A DNA stretch of 64,000 nucleotides from Alcanivorax sp. S71-1-4. GTDB lineage: Bacteria; Pseudomonadota; Gammaproteobacteria; Pseudomonadales; Alcanivoracaceae. The DNA lies in the NCBI RefSeq assembly GCF_009846755.1, contig NZ_AQOR01000013.1:37580-101579 (forward strand). Direction: 5' to 3'. The translations under genes were made by a program, and so were the position numbers. Under the pieces are notes generated by a model. That model was not told where the DNA came from. It saw only the letters and a program-made list of their open reading frames with translations, and searched no databases. This document shows positions 33,740 through 42,309 of the stretch, piece after piece (position 1 is the first letter of the stretch; each line of letters begins with the position of its first letter).

Positions 33740-34735
33740 CTATTCGTCCGCCACTGCTGCGTCAGACGCCGGCGGCCGCGTTTGGTTTCCGGCACGCGGG
33801 TGATGTTCGGCATGCAGGCCCTTGAGCCGCTCCCGCGCCACGTGGGTATATATCTGTGTGGTGGACAGATTACTGTGCCCGAGCAGCAACTGCACTACCC
33901 GCAGGTCCGCACCGTGATTCAGCAGGTGGGTGGCAAATGCATGGCGCAATGTGTGCGGTGACAGGGGCTTGCTGATACCTGCCTCCGTCGCCATCTGGCG
34001 CAGCCGGTGCCAGAACGTCTGCCGGGTCATGACACCGCCGCCACGCCCCGGGAACAGCATGTCACTCTGCACGGTGCCCAGCAGCAGGCCGCGGCCTTGC
34101 CGCAAGTAGCGTTCCACCCAGGCCAGCGCTTCCTCGCCCAGCGGCACCAGCCGCTCCTTGTCGCCCTTGCCCACCACCCGCACCAGGCCCTGGCGCAGGT
34201 TGAGCTGATGCAGTGTCAGGCCCACCAGTTCCGACACGCGCAGGCCGGCGGCATAGAGCACTTCGAGCATGGTGCGGTCGCGCAGTCCCAGTGGTGTGTC
34301 CACATCCGGGGCCGCCAACAGTGCTTCCACGTCCGCTTCGGTCAGTGTTTTCGGCAGCGGGCGGCCGGTCTTGGGGCTTTCCACGCGCAAGGTCGGGTCT
34401 TCGGCGATATGCCGCTCGCGCAGCAGCCAGCGGTAGCAACCACGCAGCGCAGACAGTTGCCGCGACACCGAGCGCGGGCTCATGCCGCGAGTGTGCTGCC
34501 AGGCAAGATACTCGAACAGGTCGGCACGGGTGCAGGCGATCAGACGGCTGTGGCGCTGCCACGCCAGCCAGCCGGCCAGTTGCGTCAAGTCCCGGCGATA
34601 ACTGTTCAGTGAGTGGTCACTCAGCCCCTTCTCCATCCACACCGCATCCAGCCACTGCTCGATCAGCCGCTGATCGGCGGCAGTCGGGTCCAGCGACTCG
34701 GGCAACGGGGTAACCGGGGAGGTTGGCGGGCTCAT
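33740..34735 (-). CDS. xerD: Site-specific tyrosine recombinase XerD
   Basis: 331 aa, slightly longer than E. coli XerD (298) because of an N-terminal Pro/Thr extension and a C-terminal tail. The N-terminal SAM-like domain binds the core site. Catalytic residues are visible in order: Arg in YAAGLRVSELVGL, Lys in GKGDKERLVP, His-x-x-Arg in LSPHTLRHAFATHLL, His in LLGHSNLSTTQ and the nucleophile Tyr in IYTHV. XerD with XerC resolves chromosome dimers at dif. The C-terminal extension (HHPRAGNQ onward) is unusual in length. Confidence 0.95.
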   Translation of the reverse strand: MSPPTSPVTPLPESLDPTAADQRLIEQWLDAVWMEKGLSDHSLNSYRRDLTQLAGWLAWQRHSRLIACTRADLFEYLAWQHTRGMSPRSVSRQLSALRGCYRWLLRERHIAEDPTLRVESPKTGRPLPKTLTEADVEALLAAPDVDTPLGLRDRTMLEVLYAAGLRVSELVGLTLHQLNLRQGLVRVVGKGDKERLVPLGEEALAWVERYLRQGRGLLLGTVQSDMLFPGRGGGVMTRQTFWHRLRQMATEAGISKPLSPHTLRHAFATHLLNHGADLRVVQLLLGHSNLSTTQIYTHVARERLKGLHAEHHPRAGNQTRPPASDAAVADE

Positions 34736-34810
34736 GGCGGCATGATGACAGGGCCTCCGGCACGCCGCCAGTGACCCTTCTACCAGAGCGTTGAGTACGC
34801 CTCTGCGATG

Positions 34811-34927
34811 CTTTTTCAGGCCACCCTGGCGGCGCGGCGCGGCAAAAGGGGACACAGACAATCAATCGCCTATCGCGTTTGATTTGGCTGACGGCGCGAT
34901 CAGACCGTCAGCGCAGCCTGTTTTTCG
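34811..34927. repeat. Family B hairpin element, copy 1 (diverged)
   Basis: Shares with 53271-53422 the ordered segments GGCCACC, ATCAATCGCCTATCGCG, TTTGATTTGGCTGACGG, ACCGTCAGCGCAGCCTG and TTTTTC. In this copy the first hairpin is eroded. It lies upstream of the glsB-like gene and behind the xerD start. Confidence 0.75.
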
Positions 34928-35024
34928 GCAGTCTGGGACACGTGAATTTACCAAACATAACACCACCGCCCACCCGGCCTTGGCCATAATCAGGGCGGGA
35001 CTTCATCACAGGGAGCAACAACCG

Positions 35025-35279
35025 ATGGCTATTCTGACGTGGATCGTTCTGGGACTGATTGCCGGGATACTGGCCAAGTGGATCATGCCGGGCAAGGACC
35101 CGGGGGGCATGATCGTGACTATTCTGATCGGTATCGCCGGTGCCTTCGTCGGCGGCTGGCTCGGCAAGCTGACCGGGCTGGGCGGCGCCGTCGGCGGCCT
35201 GAGCCTGGCCAGTGTGGTGACTGCCGTGCTGGGGGCCATCGTATTGCTGGCGCTGTACCGGGGCATACGTAACGCCTGA
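35025..35279 (+). CDS. GlsB/YeaQ/YmgE family small membrane protein
   Basis: 84 aa from the ATG at 35025 (GGGAG at 35010-35014). Three hydrophobic helices with glycine zippers (GLIAGILAKWIMPG, GMIVTILIGIAGAFVGGWLG, VVTAVLGAIVLLALYRGIR) match the transglycosylase-associated/YeaQ family, often induced by stress. Function is not known biochemically. It stands alone, with a strong terminator behind it. Confidence 0.9.
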   Translation: MAILTWIVLGLIAGILAKWIMPGKDPGGMIVTILIGIAGAFVGGWLGKLTGLGGAVGGLSLASVVTAVLGAIVLLALYRGIRNA

Positions 35280-35294
35280 CCGGGTTGTGGACAT

Positions 35295-35330
35295 ACGAAA
35301 AGGGCCATCCGCGAGGATGGCCCTTTTCGT
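35295..35330. terminator. Perfect 16-bp bidirectional terminator
   Basis: ACGAAAAGGGCCATCC and GGATGGCCCTTTTCGT pair fully around a GCGA loop, with T-rich ends on both strands. It separates the glsB-type gene and the convergent rplS operon. Confidence 0.9.
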
Positions 35331-35349
35331 GTTGCCGCAATCCCGCCGA

Positions 35350-35715
35350 TCAGCTGGCGGAGCGCACTTTTTCCTTGATCCGGGCGGATTTGCCGGAGCG
35401 GTCGCGCAGGAAGTACAGCTTGGCGCGACGCACGTCACCACGACGCTCGACCTTGATGCTGTCCACCACCGGGCTGTGCAGCTGGAATACACGCTCAACG
35501 CCCACACCGTGAGACATTTTGCGTACGGTAAAGGCTGAGTTCAGGCCACGGTTGCGCTTGGCGATCACCACGCCCTGGAACGCCTGCAGACGCTCACGGG
35601 TACCTTCTTTCACCTTCACCTGCACGGTGACGGTGTCACCCGGTGCAAAATCCGGCACGTCGGTTTTCAGCTGTGCCTGTTCGATGTCCTGCACCAGAGG
35701 TTTCTTGCCGCTCAT
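35350..35715 (-). CDS. rplS: Ribosomal protein L19
   Basis: 121 aa. Typical L19 sequence: [43 protein letters not shown], and [19 protein letters not shown]19 sits at the interface of the 30S and 50S subunits. Last gene of the rpsP-rimM-trmD-rplS operon, 33 bp after trmD. Confidence 0.98.
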   Translation of the reverse strand: MSGKKPLVQDIEQAQLKTDVPDFAPGDTVTVQVKVKEGTRERLQAFQGVVIAKRNRGLNSAFTVRKMSHGVGVERVFQLHSPVVDSIKVERRGDVRRAKLYFLRDRSGKSARIKEKVRSAS

Positions 35716-35748
35716 GACTGCCTGCTCCTGTTACTGTAATAGCCGGCG

Positions 35749-36531
35749 CTAGGTCCGGTCGTTGCTGCTCGGTTCACTGTGCTCGCGGATGTATTCCGCC
35801 AGCAGGTCCTGTTCTTCGCTGCTCAGGCCCGGCGCGTGTTGCCGTGCCGCCAGCAGATCCGGTCGTCGTTGCCAGGTGCGGCCCAGGGCCTGCTTCAGTC
35901 GCCAGCGGCGGATCGCCTCATGGTGACCACTCAACAACACTTCCGGTACCCGCAACCCGTTCACTTCTTCCGGGCGCGTGTAGTGCGGACAGTCCAGCAG
36001 GTTCGCGAGCGTGCCGCTGAAGGAATCCTGCTCTGCCGAATCCTGGTGTCCCAGGACGCCGGGTAACCGGCGTGCCATGGCATCGATCATCACCATGGCC
36101 GGCAGCTCTCCGCCGCTGAGCACGTAGTCACCAATGGACCACTGCTCATCCACTTCCGTTGCCACAACCCGCTCGTCGATACCTTCGTAGCGGCCTGCGA
36201 TCAAAATCATTGCCGGTGCCTTTGCCAGGCGGTCTACCGCCGGCTGGTCCAGCTTTTTGCCCTGCGGGGTCAGGTAGACCACCCGGGCCGGCACACCCAG
36301 TTGCTCGCGGGCGGCCTTCAGTGCCGCCAGCAGCGGCTCGACCTTCATCAGCATCCCGGGGCCGCCGCCAAACGGGCGGTCGTCCACGGTGCGGTGCCGG
36401 TCGGTGGTGTAATCCCGCGGGTTCACCGCGTTCACCGTCAGCAACCCGGTTTCCACCGCGCGCCGGGTGATGCCGTAGCCGGTGATCGCCTGCAGCATCT
36501 CCGGAAACAGCGTCAGCACCGTGACGTTCAT
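35749..36531 (-). CDS. trmD: tRNA (guanine37-N1)-methyltransferase
   Basis: 260 aa. SPOUT methyltransferase with the knotted SAM site: [14 protein letters not shown] and [14 protein letters not shown]. The N-terminal [13 protein letters not shown] and the Arg/His-rich [14 protein letters not shown] segment match the family. It methylates G37 to prevent frameshifting. The C-terminal region (about 190-260) binds the tRNA. It lies 37 bp downstream of rimM. Confidence 0.97.
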   Translation of the reverse strand: MNVTVLTLFPEMLQAITGYGITRRAVETGLLTVNAVNPRDYTTDRHRTVDDRPFGGGPGMLMKVEPLLAALKAAREQLGVPARVVYLTPQGKKLDQPAVDRLAKAPAMILIAGRYEGIDERVVATEVDEQWSIGDYVLSGGELPAMVMIDAMARRLPGVLGHQDSAEQDSFSGTLANLLDCPHYTRPEEVNGLRVPEVLLSGHHEAIRRWRLKQALGRTWQRRPDLLAARQHAPGLSSEEQDLLAEYIREHSEPSSNDRT

Positions 36532-36568
36532 CCGGGCCTCCGTCTCGTGACCGGCGCCAGCGCCGGGA

Positions 36569-37117
36569 TCAGAATTCCGGGTCCCAGTCCGCCACCAGCG
36601 TGCCGGCGTTCAGGTCGATGTCGCCAATCACCTGTCCCGGCAACCAGGGGATCAGGCGTTCGCGGCGATCAATGCTGTGCGTATCGCCCTGCACCACCAT
36701 GACGTCGTTGGCGCCGGTTTCAAACATCTGGCGCAAACTGCCGATGTCCCGGCCATCCGGGAGCTTCACCCGCAGGCCGATCAGGTCGCGCCAGTAAATC
36801 TCGTCATCCCCGGCCGGCGGAATCGCGTTCCTGGGAACAGCAATGTCACGGCCCACCTGGATGGTTTCCGCCTGGGTACGGTCGGCACAGCCATCCAGCC
36901 GTGCCACCAGCCCCTTGCCCTGCGGACGACCGCTGGTCAGGCGAACCCTCTGCCAGCCATCCGGGCCCCGCAGGTACCACGGCTGGTAGAGGAAAATGTT
37001 CTCTTTCGGGTCGGTGAAGGATTGCAGCTTCACCCAGCCCTTAATGCCATAGGCCGCGACAACGCGGCCTATGACCAAGGCATCTTCGTCGGGCAGCATG
37101 CCCTCGCCGGCAAGCAT
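36569..37117 (-). CDS. rimM: 16S rRNA processing protein RimM
   Basis: 182 aa. The N-terminal RimM domain has [22 protein letters not shown], and the C-terminal PRC-barrel has [15 protein letters not shown] and [15 protein letters not shown]. It aids 30S maturation through S19. The ATG at 37117 shares its A with the rpsP stop codon (TGATG), giving translational coupling. An ATG at 37099 is an alternative start. Confidence 0.95.
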   Translation of the reverse strand: MLAGEGMLPDEDALVIGRVVAAYGIKGWVKLQSFTDPKENIFLYQPWYLRGPDGWQRVRLTSGRPQGKGLVARLDGCADRTQAETIQVGRDIAVPRNAIPPAGDDEIYWRDLIGLRVKLPDGRDIGSLRQMFETGANDVMVVQGDTHSIDRRERLIPWLPGQVIGDIDLNAGTLVADWDPEF

Positions 37118-37368
37118 CAGGCAGACTGCTTGCTGTGCTCCTTGATCAGCGTACGCACGCGGTCAGAGGTGCCAGCACCAACGCTTACCCAGTGTTGCAG
37201 GCGCTCTGCGTCGAGGTTCAGACGCACTTCACCACCACGGGCGATCGGGTTGAAATAACCCAGGCGCTCGATGAAACGGCCATCACGTGCATTGCGGCTG
37301 TCCGTGACCACAACGTGGTAGAACGGACGTTTTTTCGACCCACCACGGGCCAGACGAATGGTTACCAT
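37117..37368 (-). CDS. rpsP: Ribosomal protein S16
   Basis: 83 aa from the ATG at 37368, in the usual [20 protein letters not shown] form; the open frame extends upstream without a real start. The protein has the expected length and the conserved [16 protein letters not shown]. First gene of the rpsP-rimM-trmD-rplS operon, with a promoter at 37462-37490. Confidence 0.98.
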   Translation of the reverse strand: MVTIRLARGGSKKRPFYHVVVTDSRNARDGRFIERLGYFNPIARGGEVRLNLDAERLQHWVSVGAGTSDRVRTLIKEHSKQSA

Positions 37369-37461
37369 ACGGTTTCTCTGCCTTGTAAATCTGCTCTCGG
37401 CCCTGTGCCCGCAGGCACTTGAAGCCCCGAATCCGCTTAGTCGGACCCTGAAAGGCCGCAG

Positions 37462-37490
37462 ATTGTAGCGACCTCGGGGTGACTTTGAAA
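37462..37490 (-). promoter_or_regulatory. Sigma-70 promoter of the rpsP operon
   Basis: On the reverse strand TTTCAA, 17 bp, then TACAAT (-10 complement at 37462-37467, -35 at 37485-37490). It lies about 95 bp upstream of the rpsP ATG. Confidence 0.6.
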
Positions 37491-37531
37491 GGGGTTTTTC
37501 GCGCCCGGCACCGCCGGGCGCGGCGTTGCGG

Positions 37532-38938
37532 TCACATCCCCGGGAAGCCTGGCGGCATGCCACCGCCGCCGCCCATTCCACCGGGGCCACCGCCGCCCAT
37601 CATGCCGCCCATGCCCCGCATCATCTTCTGCATGCCGCCCTTGCCTTTCATCTTCTTCATCATCTTGCCCATCATCTTCTGCTGCTTGATGAGGCGGTTC
37701 AGATCCTGGATCTCAAGGCCCGCGCCGGCGGCGATGCGGCGCTTGCGGGACCCTTTGAGCAAGTCCGGATTACGGCGCTCGGCCGGGGTCATGGAGTCGA
37801 TCAGCGCTTCCATATGCTTGAACTGCTTCATGGCCGTCTGGTCTTCGGTCATCTTGGCCAGGCCACCCATGCCGGGCAGCTTGTCCAGCAGCGAGGCCAT
37901 GCCGCCCATGTTGCGCATCTGCTGGAACTGATCCTTGAGGTCCTCGAAGTCCATCGCCTTGCCTTTCTTGAACTTCTTGGCGATTTTCTCGGCTTTGTCC
38001 TTGTCCAGCTTGCGCTCGGCTTCCTCCACCAGCGACAGCACGTCGCCCATGCCAAGGATGCGCGAGGCGATCCGCTCCGGGTGGAACAGCTCCAGGGCAT
38101 CGGTCTTCTCGCCGATACCGATGAACTTGATCGGCTTGCCGGTGATGGCGCGCACCGACAGCGCGGCACCGCCACGGGAGTCACCATCGGCCTTGGTCAG
38201 CACCACGCCGGTCAGCGGCAGGGCGTCATTAAAGGCCGCAGCGGTGTTGGCCGCATCCTGGCCGGTCATGGCATCGACCACGAACAGCGTCTCGGCCGGG
38301 GTGATCGCGGCGTGCAGGCGCTTGATCTCGGCCATCATCTGCTCGTCCACCGCCAGACGGCCGGCGGTATCGACGATCAGCACGTCCATGAAACGACGCT
38401 TGGCCTCGCCCAGCGCGGCGTTGGCGATATCCACCGGGTCCTGGTCGGCGGTGGACGGGAAGAACTCGACCCCCACTTCGCCCGCCAGCGTCTTCAACTG
38501 CTCGATCGCCGCCGGACGGTAGACGTCGGCGGACACCACCATGACCTTCTTCTTGTCGCGCTCTTTGAGATGACGCGACAGCTTGGCCACAGAAGTGGTT
38601 TTACCAGCACCCTGAAGGCCCGCCATCAGGATGATCGCCGGCGGCTTGACGGCCAGGTTCAGGCCCTCATTGGCCTCACCCATCACCGAGACAAGGCGGT
38701 CATGGACGATCTTCACAAAGGCCTGGCCGGGGTTCAGGCTGGCCAGCACTTCCTGACCCAGCGCCTGTTCCTTGACCTGGTCGGTGAAATCCTTGACCAC
38801 CGGCAGCGCCACGTCCGCCTCCAGCAGCGCCTTGCGCACTTCGCGCAGGGTGTCGCGGATGTTGTCCTCGGTCAGTTGCCCCTGACCGGACAGGGAGCGC
38901 AGGGAAGCGCCAAGGCGTTCGCTGAGATTCTCGAACAT
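37532..38938 (-). CDS. ffh: Signal recognition particle protein Ffh
   Basis: 468 aa from the ATG at 38938. N domain at 1-90, G domain with [20 protein letters not shown] and [10 protein letters not shown], and the methionine-rich M domain (from about 330) that binds 4.5S RNA and signal peptides. The C-terminus is a Met/Gly-rich tail ([12 protein letters not shown], then a Gly/Pro end) longer than in E. coli. Single gene, divergent from ypjD, 164 bp apart. Confidence 0.97.
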   Translation of the reverse strand: MFENLSERLGASLRSLSGQGQLTEDNIRDTLREVRKALLEADVALPVVKDFTDQVKEQALGQEVLASLNPGQAFVKIVHDRLVSVMGEANEGLNLAVKPPAIILMAGLQGAGKTTSVAKLSRHLKERDKKKVMVVSADVYRPAAIEQLKTLAGEVGVEFFPSTADQDPVDIANAALGEAKRRFMDVLIVDTAGRLAVDEQMMAEIKRLHAAITPAETLFVVDAMTGQDAANTAAAFNDALPLTGVVLTKADGDSRGGAALSVRAITGKPIKFIGIGEKTDALELFHPERIASRILGMGDVLSLVEEAERKLDKDKAEKIAKKFKKGKAMDFEDLKDQFQQMRNMGGMASLLDKLPGMGGLAKMTEDQTAMKQFKHMEALIDSMTPAERRNPDLLKGSRKRRIAAGAGLEIQDLNRLIKQQKMMGKMMKKMKGKGGMQKMMRGMGGMMGGGGPGGMGGGGGMPPGFPGM

Positions 38939-39102
38939 GCAGTACTCCGGGCGGTATTTCGCGAGGCGGGGAGTATACCGCGCGCCCCCTGGCACGGCGA
39001 GGGCTCCGGCAAGCGCGTCATGGCGCGAAGCTGAGAATCACTCCCACTTCAAAAGCCACAAGCCTTGTGACACACTGCCGCGTCACCGGATACAAAACGC
39101 CT

Positions 39103-39909
39103 ATGACTATTGCCAGCTGGGCCGGCCTTGCGGCCTTTGTCCTCTATCTTGTTGCTTCCATCATGGTGTTGCGGCGCCTGCGCGGTGCGGTGACCGCGCG
39201 CAACCCTGCCCTGCTGGCGCTGAGCCTGGCCGCCGTGGTGTTGCACGCCCTCTGCCTGTGGCAAACCGCCGTGACCGACGACGGGGTACGGCTGGGGCTG
39301 TTCCCGATGGCGTCACTGATCACCGGCACCGGCGCCGCCCTGATTACCATCGCAGGCCTGTACCGGCGGCTGGAGTGGGTCAGCGCCATGGTATTCCCGC
39401 TCAGCGCGCTCTCCATTCCGCCGATGCTGTGGGTGCAATCCGGCTACACGCCGCATCCACTGGCCCACGGCGTTGCGGCGCACGTACTCGCCTCTATCCT
39501 TGCCTATGCCGTGCTGGCAATCGCTGCGGCGCAGTCCATCCTGCTGCTGATCCAGCACCGGCAACTGAAAAGCGGTCACATTCGTGGCGTCATGCGCGCC
39601 TTCCCGCCGATCCAGGTGATGGAAACCATGCTCTTCGAACTGCTGTGGGCGGGCGTCCTGCTGCTGAGCGCCACCATCGTCACCGGTTTTGTCTATCTTG
39701 ATGACATGTTTGCGCAAAAGGTGGCCCACAAGACCATCCTCACCCTGTTCGCCTGGGGATTGTTTGCCACACTGCTGGCCGGCCGGCATTTTCTCGGCTG
39801 GCGTGCGCTCACTGCGGTGCGCCTGACCATCGCCGGGTTTGCCCTCCTGTTGCTGGCTTTCTTTGGCTCCCAGGTGGTGCTCGAGTACATCCTGCACCGC
39901 GCTGCTTGA
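39103..39909 (+). CDS. ypjD: Inner-membrane protein YpjD, cytochrome c assembly (CcsA/HemX-like)
   Basis: 268 aa from the ATG at 39103. Eight hydrophobic helices, with the conserved HGVAAHVLASILAYAVLAIAA segment and the ETMLFELLWAGVLLLSATI helix of the CcsA/HemX family. A relative of haem-handling proteins; the precise role of YpjD is unsettled. It lies between ffh and the CorC-type gene, as in E. coli and pseudomonads. Confidence 0.88.
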   Translation: MTIASWAGLAAFVLYLVASIMVLRRLRGAVTARNPALLALSLAAVVLHALCLWQTAVTDDGVRLGLFPMASLITGTGAALITIAGLYRRLEWVSAMVFPLSALSIPPMLWVQSGYTPHPLAHGVAAHVLASILAYAVLAIAAAQSILLLIQHRQLKSGHIRGVMRAFPPIQVMETMLFELLWAGVLLLSATIVTGFVYLDDMFAQKVAHKTILTLFAWGLFATLLAGRHFLGWRALTAVRLTIAGFALLLLAFFGSQVVLEYILHRAA

Positions 39910-39945
39910 CACCCGCGAAGCCGCGTTCGGACAATAGCGGTCCTG

Positions 39946-41238
39946 TTGCAACCTTGGGCTTACCCCCTCTTGGCTGATATTCCTGACGCTCTGTTGATCG
40001 GCATTCTGGTCGTGCTGATCATTGCCTCTGCGTTTTTCTCCGGCAGTGAAACCGGCATGGTGGCGCTCAACCGCTACCGCCTGCGCCACCTGGCCCGTCA
40101 CGGCCACCGGGGTGCCCGCCGCGTGGAGAAGCTGCTCGCCCGGACCGACCGCCTGCTTGGCGTGATCCTGATCGGCAACAACTTCGTCAACAACTACGCC
40201 GCCACCATCGCTGCCTTGCTGGCGCTGGCCTGGTTCGGCAACACCGGTGCCGCCGTTGCGCCGATCGTGTTCACCATCATCATGCTGATCTTCGCGGAAG
40301 TGACGCCGAAGACGTTCGCCGCGCGCAAACCGGAATCCGTGGCCTACCCGGCCAGCCTGCTGCTGAAACCGCTGCTGGTACTGTTCGCCCCGCTGGTCTG
40401 GGCCGTCAGCGGCCTGAGCAATGGCCTCCTGCGGTTGATGGGCGTGCGCGAACAGCCCGCCGGCACAGATGATCTCAGCCCGGAAGAACTGCGCACTGTC
40501 GTGAACGAAGCCGGCGGCCTGATCCCCAAACGGCACCAGAAAATGCTGCTGAACATCCTCGACCTGGAAAAAGTCACCGTCGAGGACATCATGATTCCGC
40601 GCAGCGAGATCATTGGCATCGACATCGACGCCGACCTCAACGACATTCTCAACCTGATGCGCACCTCCCAGCACACCCGCTTGCCGATTTACCGCAGCGA
40701 CCCGAACAACATCATCGGCATCCTGCACCTGCGTAAAGTCAGCCGGCTGTTGATGCGCCCGGAAGTGAACAAGGCCGAGTTGCTGCAATTCTCCGTGGAG
40801 CCCTACTTCGTGCCGGAAGGCACGCCGCTGCACAAGCAGTTGATCAATTTCCAGAACGCCCGCCGCCGCCAGGGCGTGGTAGTGGACGAATACGGCGACG
40901 TACTTGGCCTGATCACCCTGGAAGACATTCTTGAAGAGATCGTCGGCGAGTTCACCACCGACCTGGCCGCCAGCAGCCAGGACATCCTGCCGCAGGAAGA
41001 CGGCAGCTATGTGGTGGATGGCACAGCGCACCTGCGCGAGATCAACCGCTCACTGCACTGGTCGCTGCCCACCGACGGACCAAAGACCCTGAACGGGCTG
41101 ATCCTGGAGCACTTGCAGAATATTCCGGAGAGCAACACCTCGTTGCGTATCGAGGATTATCTGATTGAGGTGATGCAGGTAAAGGACAACATGGTGAAGA
41201 CGGCGCGGTTGCGACGGCGGGAGGCCAATGGTCACTGA
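39946..41238 (+). CDS. yfjD: HlyC/CorC family transporter (CNNM-type, YfjD)
   Basis: 430 aa. No ATG is available before the first helix: the frame begins with TTG at 39946, and TTG at 39970 gives a start at ADIPDALLIG. Residues 10-170 form the DUF21/CNNM membrane domain with SAFFSGSETGMVALNRYRLRHLA. Two CBS motifs follow (IMIPRSEIIGI and GVVVDEYGDVLGLITLEDILEEIVGE), then a CorC_HlyC C-terminal domain. Likely Mg2+ or Co2+ efflux-related. The 3' end overlaps the convergent brnA-type gene by 7 bp. Confidence 0.9.
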   Translation: MQPWAYPLLADIPDALLIGILVVLIIASAFFSGSETGMVALNRYRLRHLARHGHRGARRVEKLLARTDRLLGVILIGNNFVNNYAATIAALLALAWFGNTGAAVAPIVFTIIMLIFAEVTPKTFAARKPESVAYPASLLLKPLLVLFAPLVWAVSGLSNGLLRLMGVREQPAGTDDLSPEELRTVVNEAGGLIPKRHQKMLLNILDLEKVTVEDIMIPRSEIIGIDIDADLNDILNLMRTSQHTRLPIYRSDPNNIIGILHLRKVSRLLMRPEVNKAELLQFSVEPYFVPEGTPLHKQLINFQNARRRQGVVVDEYGDVLGLITLEDILEEIVGEFTTDLAASSQDILPQEDGSYVVDGTAHLREINRSLHWSLPTDGPKTLNGLILEHLQNIPESNTSLRIEDYLIEVMQVKDNMVKTARLRRREANGH

Positions 41239-41501
41239 GCGCCGCCTGGCCTGTCATCATTGAGTGCCTGATTCGCCGCTTCCGCCCTGAGGCGTTCGAC
41301 CAGCCATACTTTGATAATGGATTGTCTTGTCACACCGATGCGCGCCGCTTCACGGTCCAGGGATTCAACAACCCACAGCGGAAAATCGACGTTGATGCGT
41401 TTTTGTGCCTGATTGACGCGGTGTGCGGTCGACAGGTCAAGGTCGTCGATCATGTCTTCAACACCGTCATCAAACTTCTTGTCAAAGTCTCTGGTTTTCA
41501 T
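41232..41501 (-). CDS. brnA: BrnA-type antitoxin (CopG/ribbon-helix-helix), apparently orphan
   Basis: 89 aa from the ATG at 41501. The N-terminus (KKFDDGVEDMIDDLDLSTA), then QKRINVDFPLWVVESLDREA and GVTRQSIIKVWLVERLRAE, is the typical BrnA pattern: a linker followed by a ribbon-helix-helix DNA-binding domain. BrnA neutralises and autoregulates with the BrnT RNase. No intact brnT lies upstream: only 175 bp separate this gene from the OmpA gene, and a short frame there resembles a brnT 3' end. Conditional antitoxin or repressor function may persist. Confidence 0.8.
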   Translation of the reverse strand: MKTRDFDKKFDDGVEDMIDDLDLSTAHRVNQAQKRINVDFPLWVVESLDREAARIGVTRQSIIKVWLVERLRAEAANQALNDDRPGGAQ

Positions 41502-41658
41502 ACAGCGCCACCTCTTTCTTGCGAGAGCACCTGACCGAAAAGGGAGTATGAACGCCTTTCCGGCCAACTAGAGCAACACTATACCTGCCCACACCCACTG
41601 CAAATGTCGGCCTACCGGTATACTCACAGCGAGAGACTGCCTTATCAATCCGTTCCAC
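41482..41658 (-). pseudogene. brnT: Possible remnant of the brnT toxin gene
   Basis: A 58-codon frame opens at a GTG (41658) and ends at a TGA inside brnA, overlapping its start as brnT normally does. The C-terminal residues (SRKKEVALYEN) resemble the BrnT end, where an ARKATKxE...YE pattern is usual. The rest shows only faint similarity, and the toxin core (His, Arg, Asp and the WDP-type motifs) is absent. It is taken as a decayed or deleted brnT; the match is short. Confidence 0.35.
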
Positions 41659-41676
41659 GACGTCAACGGCCGGGAC

Positions 41677-42297
41677 CTATTGCCGCCGCAGCACCACTAC
41701 CTCAACCCGGCGATCCGGCACATGGCAGCGTTTTCGCTCCTCGCCACGCAACGGTTGACATGCATCACCGGTGACGCTGCTGTCCGGGCCACGCCCCTGC
41801 CAGTGCACCTCGCTGCCCCCGTGCTGACGCAACCAGCCCGCCACGTGCCGGGCCCGACGCTCTGACAGGCGCACATTGAAGTCATGCCCGCCCAGCGGGT
41901 CGGTGTAGCCCTGGACCTCAAAGCGCAGGTCCGCCTCCTGTGGCAAGCGCTGATACCAGTCCCTCAGTGCCTGTTCACTTTGCGCGGTCAACACGGCCTC
42001 GTTGAACGCGAAGGTCACGCTCAACGGCGGCGGCATGGGCGTCACCGCATTCTCCTGCACCACGTTCTCCTGCACCGGAACGTCCGCTTGCGGCACACCT
42101 GTGATCGACACATCACATTCCGGCACCGCCAACGCCGGCCGCCAATCCAGCGTGCGCCAGCAACGGCCGTCTGCATCCCGCAGGAGGTGACCCTGCGCAT
42201 CAGTGCGGTAGCCGGGCCAGTCGGTCTGCACCGCGTCCCGCGCACAGGCAGCAACCAGCACCAGCAACACACCACTCATGAGCAACCTGATCTTCAT
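41677..42297 (-). CDS. OmpA family lipoprotein
   Basis: 206 aa. Signal peptide with lipobox LVAAC (residues 14-18). After a Trp/Cys-containing middle segment, residues 95-200 form an OmpA-like peptidoglycan-binding domain: FAFNEAVLTAQSEQALRDW, VQGYTDPLGG and LSERRARHVAGWL, with a Cys pair (DACQP, KRCHV). It starts 12 bp after the autotransporter stop codon behind GGGGAGG, so the pair is an operon. It likely anchors the outer membrane to peptidoglycan near the autotransporter. Confidence 0.85.
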   Translation of the reverse strand: MKIRLLMSGVLLVLVAACARDAVQTDWPGYRTDAQGHLLRDADGRCWRTLDWRPALAVPECDVSITGVPQADVPVQENVVQENAVTPMPPPLSVTFAFNEAVLTAQSEQALRDWYQRLPQEADLRFEVQGYTDPLGGHDFNVRLSERRARHVAGWLRQHGGSEVHWQGRGPDSSVTGDACQPLRGEERKRCHVPDRRVEVVVLRRQ

Positions 42298-42309
42298 GCC
42301 ATGCCTCCC

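Noticed and set aside
37501..37521. GC hairpin after ffh as a rho-independent terminator
   Set aside because: On the ffh strand the stem is followed by GAAAAAC rather than a T run, so it was not called a terminator.
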